The position numbers and the translations under genes were made by a program. A stretch of 15,639 nucleotides of DNA from Candidatus Heimdallarchaeota archaeon. GTDB lineage: Archaea > Asgardarchaeota > Heimdallarchaeia > Heimdallarchaeales > Heimdallarchaeaceae. The notes below the pieces were generated by a model, which saw nothing but the letters and a program-made list of their open reading frames with translations, was not told the DNA's origin and searched no databases. Positions within the stretch are counted from its first letter, which is position 1. Every line of letters starts with the position of its first letter. The DNA is taken from positions 1 through 15,639 of the forward strand of contig JAGLTP010000692.1 of NCBI GenBank assembly GCA_023135215.1. Direction: 5' to 3'. Positions 7,833-14,620 of this stretch are shown here, one piece after another.

Positions 7833-7923
7833 TGTTTACAAGAACTTCAAAACACAGTTTTTTTGCAGTGCAATGAAAATCTGATTTTGCGTTAATTATT
7901 TTTCTCAAGAAATCATTGCAAGG

Positions 7924-7940
7924 ATATCCTTATATTTTAC
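7924..7940 (+). promoter_or_regulatory. TATA-like box of the DegV family gene
   Basis: CTTATATTTTA (7929-7939) is centred about 26 nt before the ATG at 7959. The predicted transcription start coincides with the start codon (leaderless), and no Shine-Dalgarno site is present. It lies in the divergent region shared with guaB. Confidence 0.55.
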
Positions 7941-7958
7941 TCAATCTTCGATAAACAT

Positions 7959-8861
7959 ATGATACGTATAGTAACAGATAGTGCTTCAGATATTTCTTGG
8001 GATTTTGCTAAGGAGAATAATATTAAAGTTGTTTCTCTTTATGTAATGGTTCACGATGAAGTATTAGTGGAAGATGAAAATTTCGATAGAGATAGTTATT
8101 ATCAACTTTTTGAAGATGAAAAAGCATTCTTTCATATTCCTAAACTAAATCTCTATTCGTTTGTTCCCAGAACCTCACAACCAAATCCTCAGGATTTCAC
8201 AAAAGCTTATCAAGAGCAGATAGACGAGGGTGCAAAAGAAATTATTGTAATTAACGTTACAGCTGGTTTAAGTGGGACAATTAATAGCTCAAATTTAGCT
8301 GCAAAGCAGTTAATGAGGAAGAATAAGGATGTGAAGATCCACATAATTGATGCAAAATCAGCTTCGTATCCTGAAGTGATTCTAATAAGAATAGCTCTTA
8401 AATTGATAAAGAAAGGATATGATGGAGAGAAGATTGCAGGAATTCTTCGAGAACAAGCAATCAAGATTAAGACAGTTATACTTCTACCTACTTTGAGATA
8501 TCTCTGGAAAGGAGGTAGATTAGGTACATCAAAATTCGTTTTAGGTGCAATGTTAAGAAAGAAACCAATTGTTACCATGAACGATGAAGGAAATGTTGTA
8601 ACCGCAGGTTCAGAAAGTGATATAGAAAGTGGATTAAGAGAGTCTTTACGCTTAAGTACTGATGATTATACAAAAGAACCTAAAGCTATTACCATTGTTT
8701 ATGGCAGTAGTATAGAATATGCTAACCTATGTGCTGATATAATTAAAGAAAAGTATCCTAAGATGCCTTTAGAAATTGCTCAAAGTGGAGGTTCAGTTTT
8801 ATCACATCTTGGACCAGAATCAATTGGAGTAATCTCTGATTTTACAGACGATGAGTTTTGA
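7959..8861 (+). CDS. DegV family fatty-acid-binding protein
   Basis: A 300-residue DegV (EDD fold) protein. Family signatures in order are IVTDSASD (4-11), the TSQP lipid-pocket loop (72-75), INVTAGLSGT (98-107), IIDAKSAS (129-136), TLRYLWKGGRLG (178-189), MLRKKPIVTMNDEG (198-211) and HLGPESIGV (283-291). In bacteria such proteins (FakB-type) bind a fatty acid and present it to the kinase FakA for acyl-phosphate formation. No FakA-like gene is in this window, so the partner here is unknown. The region 45-70 is longer than in the usual FakB, giving an extra hydrophobic insertion before TSQP. Since archaeal membranes use isoprenoids, the natural ligand is an open question. The gene is divergent from guaB and followed by a T-rich stretch and then the dehydratase-activase operon. 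Confidence 0.9.
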   Translation: MIRIVTDSASDISWDFAKENNIKVVSLYVMVHDEVLVEDENFDRDSYYQLFEDEKAFFHIPKLNLYSFVPRTSQPNPQDFTKAYQEQIDEGAKEIIVINVTAGLSGTINSSNLAAKQLMRKNKDVKIHIIDAKSASYPEVILIRIALKLIKKGYDGEKIAGILREQAIKIKTVILLPTLRYLWKGGRLGTSKFVLGAMLRKKPIVTMNDEGNVVTAGSESDIESGLRESLRLSTDDYTKEPKAITIVYGSSIEYANLCADIIKEKYPKMPLEIAQSGGSVLSHLGPESIGVISDFTDDEF

Positions 8862-8900
8862 TAAAAAAATCCTCATTATTCTTATTTTTCTTGTTTTTCA
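8862..8900 (+). terminator. T-rich terminator after the DegV gene
   Basis: After the stop codon there are repeated T tracts (TTATTTTTCTTGTTTTTC, about 8882-8899) without a GC-rich hairpin, the normal form of archaeal U-tract termination. Confidence 0.4.
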
Positions 8901-8922
8901 AAGAAATTACTTTATATATTTA
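8901..8922 (+). promoter_or_regulatory. BRE/TATA promoter of the dehydratase-activase operon
   Basis: AAGAAATTAC followed by TTTATATATT (8911-8920) is one of the best TATA boxes in the window. Its centre predicts a transcript start near 8940, leaving a leader of about 25-30 nt before the ATG at 8969. A second TTATAT at 8951-8956 is too close to the ATG to drive it. The next two genes have only 15- and 27-nt gaps, so this is likely the single promoter for all three. Confidence 0.55.
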
Positions 8923-8968
8923 TGCAGAAAATTGATATACTCTGTTTAGTTATATTGCGCGGGAAATA

Positions 8969-9991
8969 ATGTATAAAGTAGGATTACCTCGAGCTCTAAT
9001 ATTCTATAAATTTTCTGAATTATGGATAACTTTCTTTAAGGAATTAGGAGCTGAGGTAATCATTTCACCAAAAACTACAAAGAGAATAAAAAATATAGCA
9101 GTGAGATCTGCTCCTGATGAGGATTGCTATTCGACAAAGCTCTATTTTGGACATGTAATGGAACTCAAAGATAAAGTGGATTATTTATTTATACCTCGTT
9201 ATGGAGGTTACACTAAAAATCTTGTTGGGTGTCCAAAATTCATTGGATTAGCAGAAGTTCTAAAATCAATGTTTCCAGACTTACCCGAAATCATTATGCC
9301 GCATTTTAATAGAGCGAAAGGTGGAGATCGTAGATGGCATTTGATAAAGGAAGCTTATAAGGTTGGTAGAAAATTCACACAAAATCCTTTTAAGATATTC
9401 AACGCAATAAGAAAAGCCCTAAAAACTCATAAACAATATTATAGAACTGTAATTATTGATGAAGAAACGCTTCGTAAGTGGGAGTGTTCAGAAGTAATCT
9501 TAAATGAATTTCCTGTATATAAGGAAAATGAAAGACAATTAAAGATAGCTCTAGTTGGACATTCATATGTTATAAATGACCCATATTCTTCCTTAAACAT
9601 TCGCTCAATTCTAAAGGACCACGGTATAGACATAATTACTTCTGAACAAATGCCAAGAAGATATATAGAAGAACAAATGGCAAAATTAGATTATGATCTT
9701 TATTTTGAATATGAGAGAGAAATACTTGGAACTATAATGTACTTTCTAGAACATAGAACTGTTGATGGCATTATTCATCTTATGATTTTTAGCTGTGGTC
9801 CTGATTCTATAGCAGGTGAACTAGCGGCAAGATTTTCAAAAAGAGATCCTTCGATTCCTCTCTTGCAATTAGTATTTGATGAGTTGACAGGAGAAGCAGG
9901 AATGAGAACAAGAATTGAAGCATTTGTGGATATGCTAAGAAGAAGTGAAGCTGAGCAAGCAATTCTTCTAACTACACAAATTCACTTATAA
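8969..9991 (+). CDS. Acyl-CoA dehydratase activase-related protein (DUF2229-like), first subunit
   Basis: A 340-residue protein beginning YKVGLPRALIFYKFSELW, then ELGAEVIISP, DEDCYSTKLYFGH, LFIPRYGG and VGCPKFIGL. This is the DUF2229 signature found as a domain in large bacterial acyl-CoA dehydratase activase-like proteins. C53 (DEDCYS), C88 (GCPKF) and C276 (FSCGPD) are the three cysteines expected if it binds a [4Fe-4S] cluster the way 2-hydroxyacyl-CoA dehydratase subunits do. The C-terminal half ends with DELTGEAG (304-311) and TRIEAFVDML (314-323), shared almost exactly with the next gene product, so the two are paralogous partners. It is the first gene of a tight three-gene operon whose last gene encodes the ATP-dependent activator. 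The substrate is unknown; a 2-hydroxyacyl-CoA, an aromatic acyl-CoA or a non-CoA target cannot be distinguished from sequence. Confidence 0.8.
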   Translation: MYKVGLPRALIFYKFSELWITFFKELGAEVIISPKTTKRIKNIAVRSAPDEDCYSTKLYFGHVMELKDKVDYLFIPRYGGYTKNLVGCPKFIGLAEVLKSMFPDLPEIIMPHFNRAKGGDRRWHLIKEAYKVGRKFTQNPFKIFNAIRKALKTHKQYYRTVIIDEETLRKWECSEVILNEFPVYKENERQLKIALVGHSYVINDPYSSLNIRSILKDHGIDIITSEQMPRRYIEEQMAKLDYDLYFEYEREILGTIMYFLEHRTVDGIIHLMIFSCGPDSIAGELAARFSKRDPSIPLLQLVFDELTGEAGMRTRIEAFVDMLRRSEAEQAILLTTQIHL

Positions 9992-10006
9992 AGGAGGAAA
10001 AAAGTA

Positions 10007-11089
10007 ATGACACTTTCATTTCCATATCTTGGAACCTTTAGTTATGTGGTAGAAGCAATTGCGAGAGGGATGAATAGAACTGATATAATTCTTCCACATG
10101 AACCTACATATAGAACAAAACAATTAGGTTCTCGTCATGCTTCAGAATTTGTTTGTACCCCATTCAAAATGCTACTTGGATCAATAATTGAAGTTCTAGA
10201 TAGAGGTGCATATCAGATAATTTTTACACTGTTTGTAGATTTTTGTAGATTAGGCTACTATTCACCACTTTTTCAGATAATTTTAGATGATCTTGGATAT
10301 GAATTTGATCTGATTAATCTGGACTGGCAGGATAAACCTGAGTTCTTTAGAAATTTCAAAAAATTGACAGGAGATTTGAGTGCTTGGCAAGCATTTCAAG
10401 CTTTTCGCGTAGGGTGGATAAAGAATCGACATATTGACTATACGGAAAAATTACAATTTAGTTATGGAGCTGTTGAAATAAACAAGGGTTCAACAAAAAG
10501 AGTAGCTGAAAAAGCATTTAGACTAATTGTAGAGACAGAAGGGATGAGCAATATCAGAAATCTCTCCAAAGTTGTTAAGAAAATGTTTGATGATGAGGTT
10601 GAAATTGATAAAAAAGCAAAACCACTTAAAGTAGGGGTTGTTGGAGAATTATATGCAGTTATTGAACCTGCAATAAACCTACATATTATGAAACGTTTGA
10701 ATGATCTTGGAGTCATTACTCATACTCCAATCACATTTACCCGATGGATAGATTTAGGAAAAAGGCTAAGCTTCTTCAAAAAACATCATCATAAAGAAGC
10801 AGCAAAAAGAGCTAAACCTTACTTAGAATATCGTCTTGGAGGAAAAGCTCAAGAATCAATAGGTAGTGCAATGTTGTATAAGGAAGAAGGTTGGGATGGA
10901 ATGATACACCTGTATCCTTTTACATGTATGCCAGAAATTATCTCAAGGAGTATATTACCACAGGTGAGTAGAGAACATAATTTCCCAATTCTATCTCTTG
11001 TTTTAGATGAACATACTGGTGAAGCTGGATTACAAACAAGATTAGAAGCATTTGTTGATTTGTTAGATCGTAAAAAAATGGAAGAATAA
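10007..11089 (+). CDS. 2-hydroxyacyl-CoA dehydratase-like (HgdB/BcrB-related) second subunit
   Basis: A 360-residue protein starting LSFPYLGTFSYV, then SEFVCTPFKMLLGS (47-60), VDFCRLGYYSPL (77-88), LDDLGYEFDLI and, near the C-terminus, YPFTCMPE (303-310), LVLDEHTGEAG (331-341) and TRLEAFVDLL (344-353). These are the features of the HGD-D-like half of acyl-CoA dehydratase and activase-related proteins. C50, C80 and C307 are spaced as cluster ligands should be, matching the three cysteines of the preceding protein, so the pair could form a heterodimer carrying two [4Fe-4S] clusters. The ATG has a strong Shine-Dalgarno, AAGGAGGA at 9991-9998, which overlaps the last base of the upstream stop codon and indicates an internal operon gene. 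A central basic segment (about 250-275) has no family assignment that I can see. Confidence 0.8.
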   Translation: MTLSFPYLGTFSYVVEAIARGMNRTDIILPHEPTYRTKQLGSRHASEFVCTPFKMLLGSIIEVLDRGAYQIIFTLFVDFCRLGYYSPLFQIILDDLGYEFDLINLDWQDKPEFFRNFKKLTGDLSAWQAFQAFRVGWIKNRHIDYTEKLQFSYGAVEINKGSTKRVAEKAFRLIVETEGMSNIRNLSKVVKKMFDDEVEIDKKAKPLKVGVVGELYAVIEPAINLHIMKRLNDLGVITHTPITFTRWIDLGKRLSFFKKHHHKEAAKRAKPYLEYRLGGKAQESIGSAMLYKEEGWDGMIHLYPFTCMPEIISRSILPQVSREHNFPILSLVLDEHTGEAGLQTRLEAFVDLLDRKKMEE

Positions 11090-11116
11090 GAATAAAAGAA
11101 AGAATGAGGTTATAAC

Positions 11117-12097
11117 ATGACTCAAAGTGTAGAAAAATATTTTCTGGGTGTTGATGTTGGTTCCATTAGCACAAATTTAGCAGTGATTAATCAATCAAAA
11201 GAATTACTAGAATCAGTTTATATTAGAACTGAGGGCAAACCTGTTAATTCTGTGCAAAAAGGCATAAAATTAATGAGAGAAAAAATTGGAAATGATCTGG
11301 AAATTTCTGGTGCTGGATCAACAGGAAGTGCTAGAAAACTAACTGGAGTAATTGTAGGAGCCGACATTGTAAAGAATGAAATTACTGCTCATGCTTTAGC
11401 TTCTTTACATTACAATCCAGATATTCAAACAGTTATTGAAGTCGGAGGACAGGATAGTAAAATTATTATCATCAGGAATGGAATAGTAGTGGATTTTGCT
11501 ATGAATACTGTATGTGCTGCAGGTACAGGTTCATTCTTAGATATGCAAGCAAGTAGATTGGATATTCCCATTGAAAATTTTGGTAGTTTAGCATTAAAAT
11601 CAGATAATGCAGTGTCTATAGCTGGAAGATGTACAGTATTTGCTGAGAGTGATATGATTCATAAACAGCAACTAGGTCACCCAACAGAAGATATCATTAA
11701 AGGCTTATGTGAAGCACTTGCACGAAATTATTTGAATAATGTAGGCAAAGGTAAAGATATCAAACCTCCAATTATGTTTCAAGGTGGAGTTGCAGCAAAT
11801 GCTGGAATGCGTGAATCGTTTGAGAAATACTTAGAAGAAGAGATTACAATACCTGTTAATTATGATGTAATGGGAGCTATCGGAGCAGCAATACTTGCCA
11901 AAGAAGACAAAGACAAAAACAAAGAAAGAATAGAATCTAATTTCTTTGGTTGGGAAATTCCTGATATGAAATTCAATACAACTGGTTTTGAGTGTGATGG
12001 ATGCCCAAATATCTGTGAGATAGTTGAAATCCGTAAGAATGACGAGTTAATAGCTAGATGGGGTAGCAGATGCGGAAAATGGGATGTAGCTGATTAA
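11117..12097 (+). CDS. Acyl-CoA dehydratase activase (BadF/BadG/BcrA/BcrD, HgdC-type ATPase)
   Basis: A 326-residue ASKHA-fold ATPase that couples ATP hydrolysis to one-electron reduction of its dehydratase or reductase partner. Visible motifs are GVDVGSISTN (11-20, phosphate 1), SGAGSTGSARK (64-74), EVGGQDSKII (108-117, phosphate 2), NTVCAAGTGSFLD (130-142) with C133, and AGRCTVFAESDMIH (169-182) with C172. GGVAANAGM (223-231, adenosine site) and GAIGAAILA follow. C133 and C172 are the two cysteines that in HgdC hold one [4Fe-4S] cluster between two monomers. The usual HgdC ends near residue 260; here about 60 extra residues contain C293-x2-C296-x3-C300 and C319 (FECDGCPNICEI, SRCGKW), the motif that joins activase to DUF2229 in the large fused bacterial proteins. 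A GAGGT at 11106-11110 serves as Shine-Dalgarno. It completes the operon with the two upstream subunits. Confidence 0.9.
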   Translation: MTQSVEKYFLGVDVGSISTNLAVINQSKELLESVYIRTEGKPVNSVQKGIKLMREKIGNDLEISGAGSTGSARKLTGVIVGADIVKNEITAHALASLHYNPDIQTVIEVGGQDSKIIIIRNGIVVDFAMNTVCAAGTGSFLDMQASRLDIPIENFGSLALKSDNAVSIAGRCTVFAESDMIHKQQLGHPTEDIIKGLCEALARNYLNNVGKGKDIKPPIMFQGGVAANAGMRESFEKYLEEEITIPVNYDVMGAIGAAILAKEDKDKNKERIESNFFGWEIPDMKFNTTGFECDGCPNICEIVEIRKNDELIARWGSRCGKWDVAD

Positions 12098-12123
12098 TGT
12101 GTTTTTCTTCATGTTATAAAAAA

Positions 12124-12155
12124 AAGAATAAGTAGAAAATATTTTTCTAATTCTT
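12124..12155. terminator. Inverted repeat between convergent genes, probable bidirectional terminator
   Basis: TAGAAAA (12133-12139), a TAT loop, then TTTTCTA (12143-12149) is a perfect 7-bp stem. It is extended by AAGAAT (12124-12129) pairing with ATTCTT (12150-12155) across a 3-nt bulge. It sits 26 nt after the activase stop and directly before the stop of the minus-strand membrane protein, with A/T tracts on both sides, so it could end transcripts on either strand. Confidence 0.5.
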
Positions 12156-12157
12156 TT

Positions 12158-12766
12158 CTACTCTTGAGTCTGTGCCATTTTCTGAGGATTCCACATCCAT
12201 ATTTTAAGTACCCATATTGTACCTATGATTCCAGCTAATGCTATACCAAATGCTAGTGCATAAGATTGTGCGAAGGCTATCATCCATGCAGTACCCCATC
12301 CAGGAGCAAAATGCATGGCAAGCCAAGGAACTTTGATTAAAGATACAAGTATAGCAATTTCGACGCAGAGTAAAGCATCAACTATTAAGCCGAAACCCCA
12401 GAATTTTCCTGTCGATAGAAGTTTTTTCATTGGTTGTGTTCGCATAGCCATAGGAAAGTCGTATTTCATTACGGTTTGAGCAAAAGGGCCAATTCCTGGT
12501 AATACTGTTACTTTACCAATTTTGATTCCATTGAAACCAAAATGAGCAGCAAAGAAAGCTACTGGACCAGCAGCGATTAAATTCAAGGCAAAGTTGCTAG
12601 CTAAATGTTCTGTACCATAGACTATGATAGCCATGATAAGAGACATAGGTACAGCGATCAAAACAGTCATGATGATACTAATCCACCAATGTCTGTATTT
12701 TGGGTTAAGTCTCATTCCAATGAAAGGACTTTTTGGCAATTCAAATCTTGCTTGTGAAACTGTCAT
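12158..12766 (-). CDS. Four-helix membrane protein, unknown function (faint DUF2798 resemblance)
   Basis: A 202-residue integral membrane protein with hydrophobic helices at about 27-50, 59-77, 122-144 and 160-188, and short charged termini. The helices fall into two pairs separated by a basic loop (KLLSTGK, 115-121), possibly an internal duplication. The pattern of a Met-rich first helix, an Asn-containing connection and an Ala/Pro second helix (SLIMAI, then AAGPVAFFAA) faintly resembles DUF2798 membrane proteins, but I would not assign it. The start is supported by AAGGTG on the minus strand (12774-12779), 7 nt before the ATG. A TATA box at 12911-12919 would give a long leader of about 120 nt with a palindrome at its 5' end. 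It converges with the activase gene across an inverted repeat. Confidence 0.7.
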   Translation of the reverse strand: MTVSQARFELPKSPFIGMRLNPKYRHWWISIIMTVLIAVPMSLIMAIIVYGTEHLASNFALNLIAAGPVAFFAAHFGFNGIKIGKVTVLPGIGPFAQTVMKYDFPMAMRTQPMKKLLSTGKFWGFGLIVDALLCVEIAILVSLIKVPWLAMHFAPGWGTAWMIAFAQSYALAFGIALAGIIGTIWVLKIWMWNPQKMAQTQE

Positions 12767-12874
12767 TTTTTTTCACCTTTTAGTTCAGATTTGACTGTAG
12801 AAGAAAGAAAAGAAATAGAACCTTTGAGAGTAAAATTTTTTTCTAAGCCAAGTCTTCATTTTCATCAAATCTCT

Positions 12875-12895
12875 AGTTAGCGTTGTACGCTGACT
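12875..12895. repeat. 21-bp imperfect palindrome, candidate operator or leader hairpin
   Basis: AGTTAGCGT (12875-12883), a TGT spacer, then ACGCTGACT (12887-12895): nine base pairs with one G-T wobble. It is unusually GC-rich for this intergenic region. On the minus strand a TTTATAAAG box (12911-12919) is centred about 26-30 nt away, so the predicted transcription start of the membrane protein gene at 12766 falls inside the palindrome. That is the classic place for a repressor operator. Confidence 0.45.
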
Positions 12896-12908
12896 CTGAA
12901 TCATGTAA

Positions 12909-12921
12909 ATTACTTTATAAA
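12909..12921 (-). promoter_or_regulatory. TATA box, probably for the four-helix membrane protein gene
   Basis: The core TTTATAAA is itself symmetric, so direction is read from context: the minus strand leads to the gene starting at 12766, whereas no gene follows on the plus strand. The implied leader is about 120 nt. Confidence 0.4.
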
Positions 12922-12973
12922 CTCGGAGAAAAATGAAAAACGAACGAAAGAGGGATTTAAAGCTAACTTAAAC

Positions 12974-14068
12974 TTATCTCCAATCAAAATAGAATGAATC
13001 AATTTCTTCTGGTATTGGTACATTCTTTAAATTAAAAACGTCTAGATTTATTTTCGTACCAAAGAAGAAGAATTTTGCTTTTTTCAAAGGTTCCATATCA
13101 AAATAAGGAATATAGGGGGTCTGCAAACCTAACCAACCCTTCTCTTTTGATGTTTGACATAAATAGCTGGCAAGATTACTTGCTTCTTTTACATTCAACC
13201 TATGTATATGGACCATATCTAACCATCCAAAAGGAACTGTATTTCCAAAACCTGCAAGTAAAAATTCCCAAGCTAACATGAAACCTTGAACTTTTCCATT
13301 AATATCTTCATGAACAACACAGATAACATGGGGATTATTTAGCATCCATTTGAAATCCTCAAGTTCTGGAACTATTGATAACTGATTTCGTTTTACTTGC
13401 TCTTGAATTATTTCAAACATATCAGGTATGTCTTTCTCTAGGTGATTTCTTACTCTCTCTAAGTCAATAGTATTAATTTTCTGAAAGAATTTGAAGACCA
13501 GTTTCTCGTACCACCGTAGTCTAACAACTGTAGCAACTTTGTTTACATCAAAAGCTTTGATGACAAATTTAGTGAGTGTAGTTACTCTTTGAAATGGTAT
13601 ATTCATCTCCCGAGAAACTGAGGTAGAAATATCTATTCCATGTTGCTCAGGTTCATGAAGAGAAAAACCTCCATCGTAATCAGTTGTAAGACTAATTTCA
13701 AATGCTTTCTTCCCCATTCTCTTAGCTAAACCTTTTCTCTGATGTTCAGAATGTACACATAACCAAGAAGGTATAGCAAATTTGTATACTTTTCCTTCAA
13801 CAGAAAGATTCCGAGGAATTGAGCCTAGGAAACCAACTATTTTCCCCGAAGGTTTGTGGACAGCTCGAATGAAAAGATCCTTGTCAATAGAAGGAGCACC
13901 GTACATGATATTGAAAGTATCTTCAGTAAATGCAACAGTAGCACCTTCAACAGAGGCTTTTTCATCACTTAAAAATGCTTGAGTGATTAATTTTGAGAAT
14001 TCATCAAACTTCTCTTTCTCTATGGTGAATTGTTCGATTATATATTCATCGTTATTACCGCTATTCAA
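12974..14068 (-). CDS. N-myristoyltransferase-like tandem GNAT acyltransferase
   Basis: A 364-residue protein made of two GNAT-like halves. The N-terminal half has KIVGFLGSIPRNLSV (76-90), then IPSWLCVHSEHQRKGLAK (99-116), the acyl-CoA motif. Eukaryotic N-myristoyltransferase reads VGFISAIPANI and then NFLCVHKKLRSKRLA here. In yeast the backbone at this FL forms the oxyanion hole; the aligned pair is W102-L103. The C-terminal half has KDIPDMFEIIQEQVKRNQL (212-230) and IVPELEDFKWML, close to human NMT1 KDIPVVHQLL...LTPVMSQEEVEHWF. Then come NGKVQGF (257-263) and LKKAKFFFFGTKINLDVFNL (328-347), like NMT1 [20 protein letters not shown]. After this, 17 residues remain to the C-terminus, about the 15 of NMT1, whose terminal carboxylate is the catalytic base. 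Alignments are from memory. The start is TTG, supported by GAGGT 7 nt upstream and a TATA box. The alternative is a generic Eis-like tandem GNAT. No N-terminal Met-Gly substrate is seen in the window. Confidence 0.7.
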   Translation of the reverse strand: MNSGNNDEYIIEQFTIEKEKFDEFSKLITQAFLSDEKASVEGATVAFTEDTFNIMYGAPSIDKDLFIRAVHKPSGKIVGFLGSIPRNLSVEGKVYKFAIPSWLCVHSEHQRKGLAKRMGKKAFEISLTTDYDGGFSLHEPEQHGIDISTSVSREMNIPFQRVTTLTKFVIKAFDVNKVATVVRLRWYEKLVFKFFQKINTIDLERVRNHLEKDIPDMFEIIQEQVKRNQLSIVPELEDFKWMLNNPHVICVVHEDINGKVQGFMLAWEFLLAGFGNTVPFGWLDMVHIHRLNVKEASNLASYLCQTSKEKGWLGLQTPYIPYFDMEPLKKAKFFFFGTKINLDVFNLKNVPIPEEIDSFYFDWR

Positions 14069-14075
14069 AATTTTT

Positions 14076-14080
14076 ACCTC
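14076..14080 (-). promoter_or_regulatory. Shine-Dalgarno site fixing a TTG start
   Basis: GAGGT on the minus strand lies 7 nt before the TTG at 14068-14066. No in-frame ATG occurs near this point (the first internal Met is residue 55), so the site decides the start of the N-myristoyltransferase-like gene. Confidence 0.6.
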
Positions 14081-14105
14081 TTTAAACGTCTTTCCAGTAT
14101 CTCTT

Positions 14106-14120
14106 GCATTTATTTAAAGG
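14106..14120 (-). promoter_or_regulatory. TATA box of the N-myristoyltransferase-like gene
   Basis: Minus-strand CTTTAAATAAATG (about 14107-14119) is centred 45 nt before the TTG start. It predicts a leader of about 18 nt that contains the GAGGT site. Confidence 0.45.
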
Positions 14121-14143
14121 TTCGTTATTTTTCTTGAACGAAC
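14120..14143. promoter_or_regulatory. Palindrome between divergent promoters, candidate shared operator
   Basis: GTTCGTT (14120-14126) and AACGAAC (14137-14143) are perfect inverted 7-bp half-sites with a 10-bp spacer. The element lies exactly between the minus-strand TATA box (14107-14119) and the plus-strand TATA box (14146-14154), touching the BRE position of both. A dimeric regulator bound here could control both genes. Confidence 0.5.
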
Positions 14144-14144
14144 A

Positions 14145-14156
14145 TTTTTATAGTAC
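14145..14156 (+). promoter_or_regulatory. TATA box of the small membrane protein gene at 14206
   Basis: TTTTTATAGTA (14145-14155) predicts a transcription start near 14175. A second box, TCTATAAAAG (14176-14185), would start the transcript at the ATG itself. The presence of AGGTG at 14195-14199, 6 nt before the ATG, favours the first. Confidence 0.4.
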
Positions 14157-14172
14157 TATTTTAATCTATGAT

Positions 14173-14189
14173 GATTCTATAAAAGAATC
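14173..14189 (+). repeat. Short inverted repeat in the 5' leader
   Basis: GATTCT (14173-14178), ATAAA, AGAATC (14184-14189) is a perfect 6-bp inverted repeat. It lies at the predicted transcription start of the downstream gene, so it may be an operator or a 5' hairpin close to the Shine-Dalgarno site. Confidence 0.35.
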
Positions 14190-14205
14190 TAAATAGGTGT
14201 AAAAA

Positions 14206-14613
14206 ATGACTGAAGAAATTCATAAATTCACAAAATACATGTTTCTAATCGCTGGATTTGTTGCACTTACCTTTTCTATAGCATTCCTATTTCTTTGGGA
14301 ATGGTTTTTTAAAGGTATCCAACAATGGCCTTTTGATGATCCTGGACTCCCACTAATTTTTGGAGCAGCAATTCTTTCCTTCTCAGTAATGGGTTTCATT
14401 ACATTCTTTACGGCAAAAACCTGGTCTGCAGTTAAAATCCCCTTAATCACTTTTCTTGTCTTTAGCTGGGGTGGAATCCCGGTAATGCTCTACGTACAGT
14501 TTACCATGCCTGTTCATAATTGGAATTGGTTTAATACATTGTCCTACCTTATGATTGGTGCAGGATTTGTAGCAGCTTTGATTCTACAGTTGAAGGCAAA
14601 TAAATCCGAATAA
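14206..14613 (+). CDS. Small four-helix membrane protein, unknown function
   Basis: A 135-residue protein with four hydrophobic helices at about 10-32, 48-70, 76-98 and 108-128. The first external-type loop is Trp- and Asp-rich (WEWFFKGIQQWPFDDPG, 31-47), and a second aromatic loop lies before the last helix (HNWNWFN, 104-110). I recognise no family and see no catalytic residues. The start is supported by AGGTG 6 nt before the ATG, and an intrinsic-type hairpin terminator follows the stop codon, so it appears to be transcribed alone. It is divergent from the N-myristoyltransferase-like gene across a shared palindrome, which hints at common regulation (inference). Confidence 0.7.
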   Translation: MTEEIHKFTKYMFLIAGFVALTFSIAFLFLWEWFFKGIQQWPFDDPGLPLIFGAAILSFSVMGFITFFTAKTWSAVKIPLITFLVFSWGGIPVMLYVQFTMPVHNWNWFNTLSYLMIGAGFVAALILQLKANKSE

Positions 14614-14620
14614 TATAAAA

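Noticed and set aside
12785..12904. A 39-codon minus-strand frame starting MIQSQRTTLT in the leader of the membrane protein gene
   Set aside because: Its ATG lies upstream of the predicted transcription start, its second half is low-complexity Phe/Ser/Tyr, and it has no ribosome-binding site.
12939..12945. A further AACGAAC copy, as if a second site for the 14120-14143 regulator
   Set aside because: A lone 7-mer is expected by chance about once or twice in a window of this composition, and it has no inverted partner here.
12974..14068. Calling the protein a confirmed N-myristoyltransferase
   Set aside because: The comparison rests on remembered sequences. The acyl-CoA motif alone is generic to GNATs, so only NMT-like is claimed.
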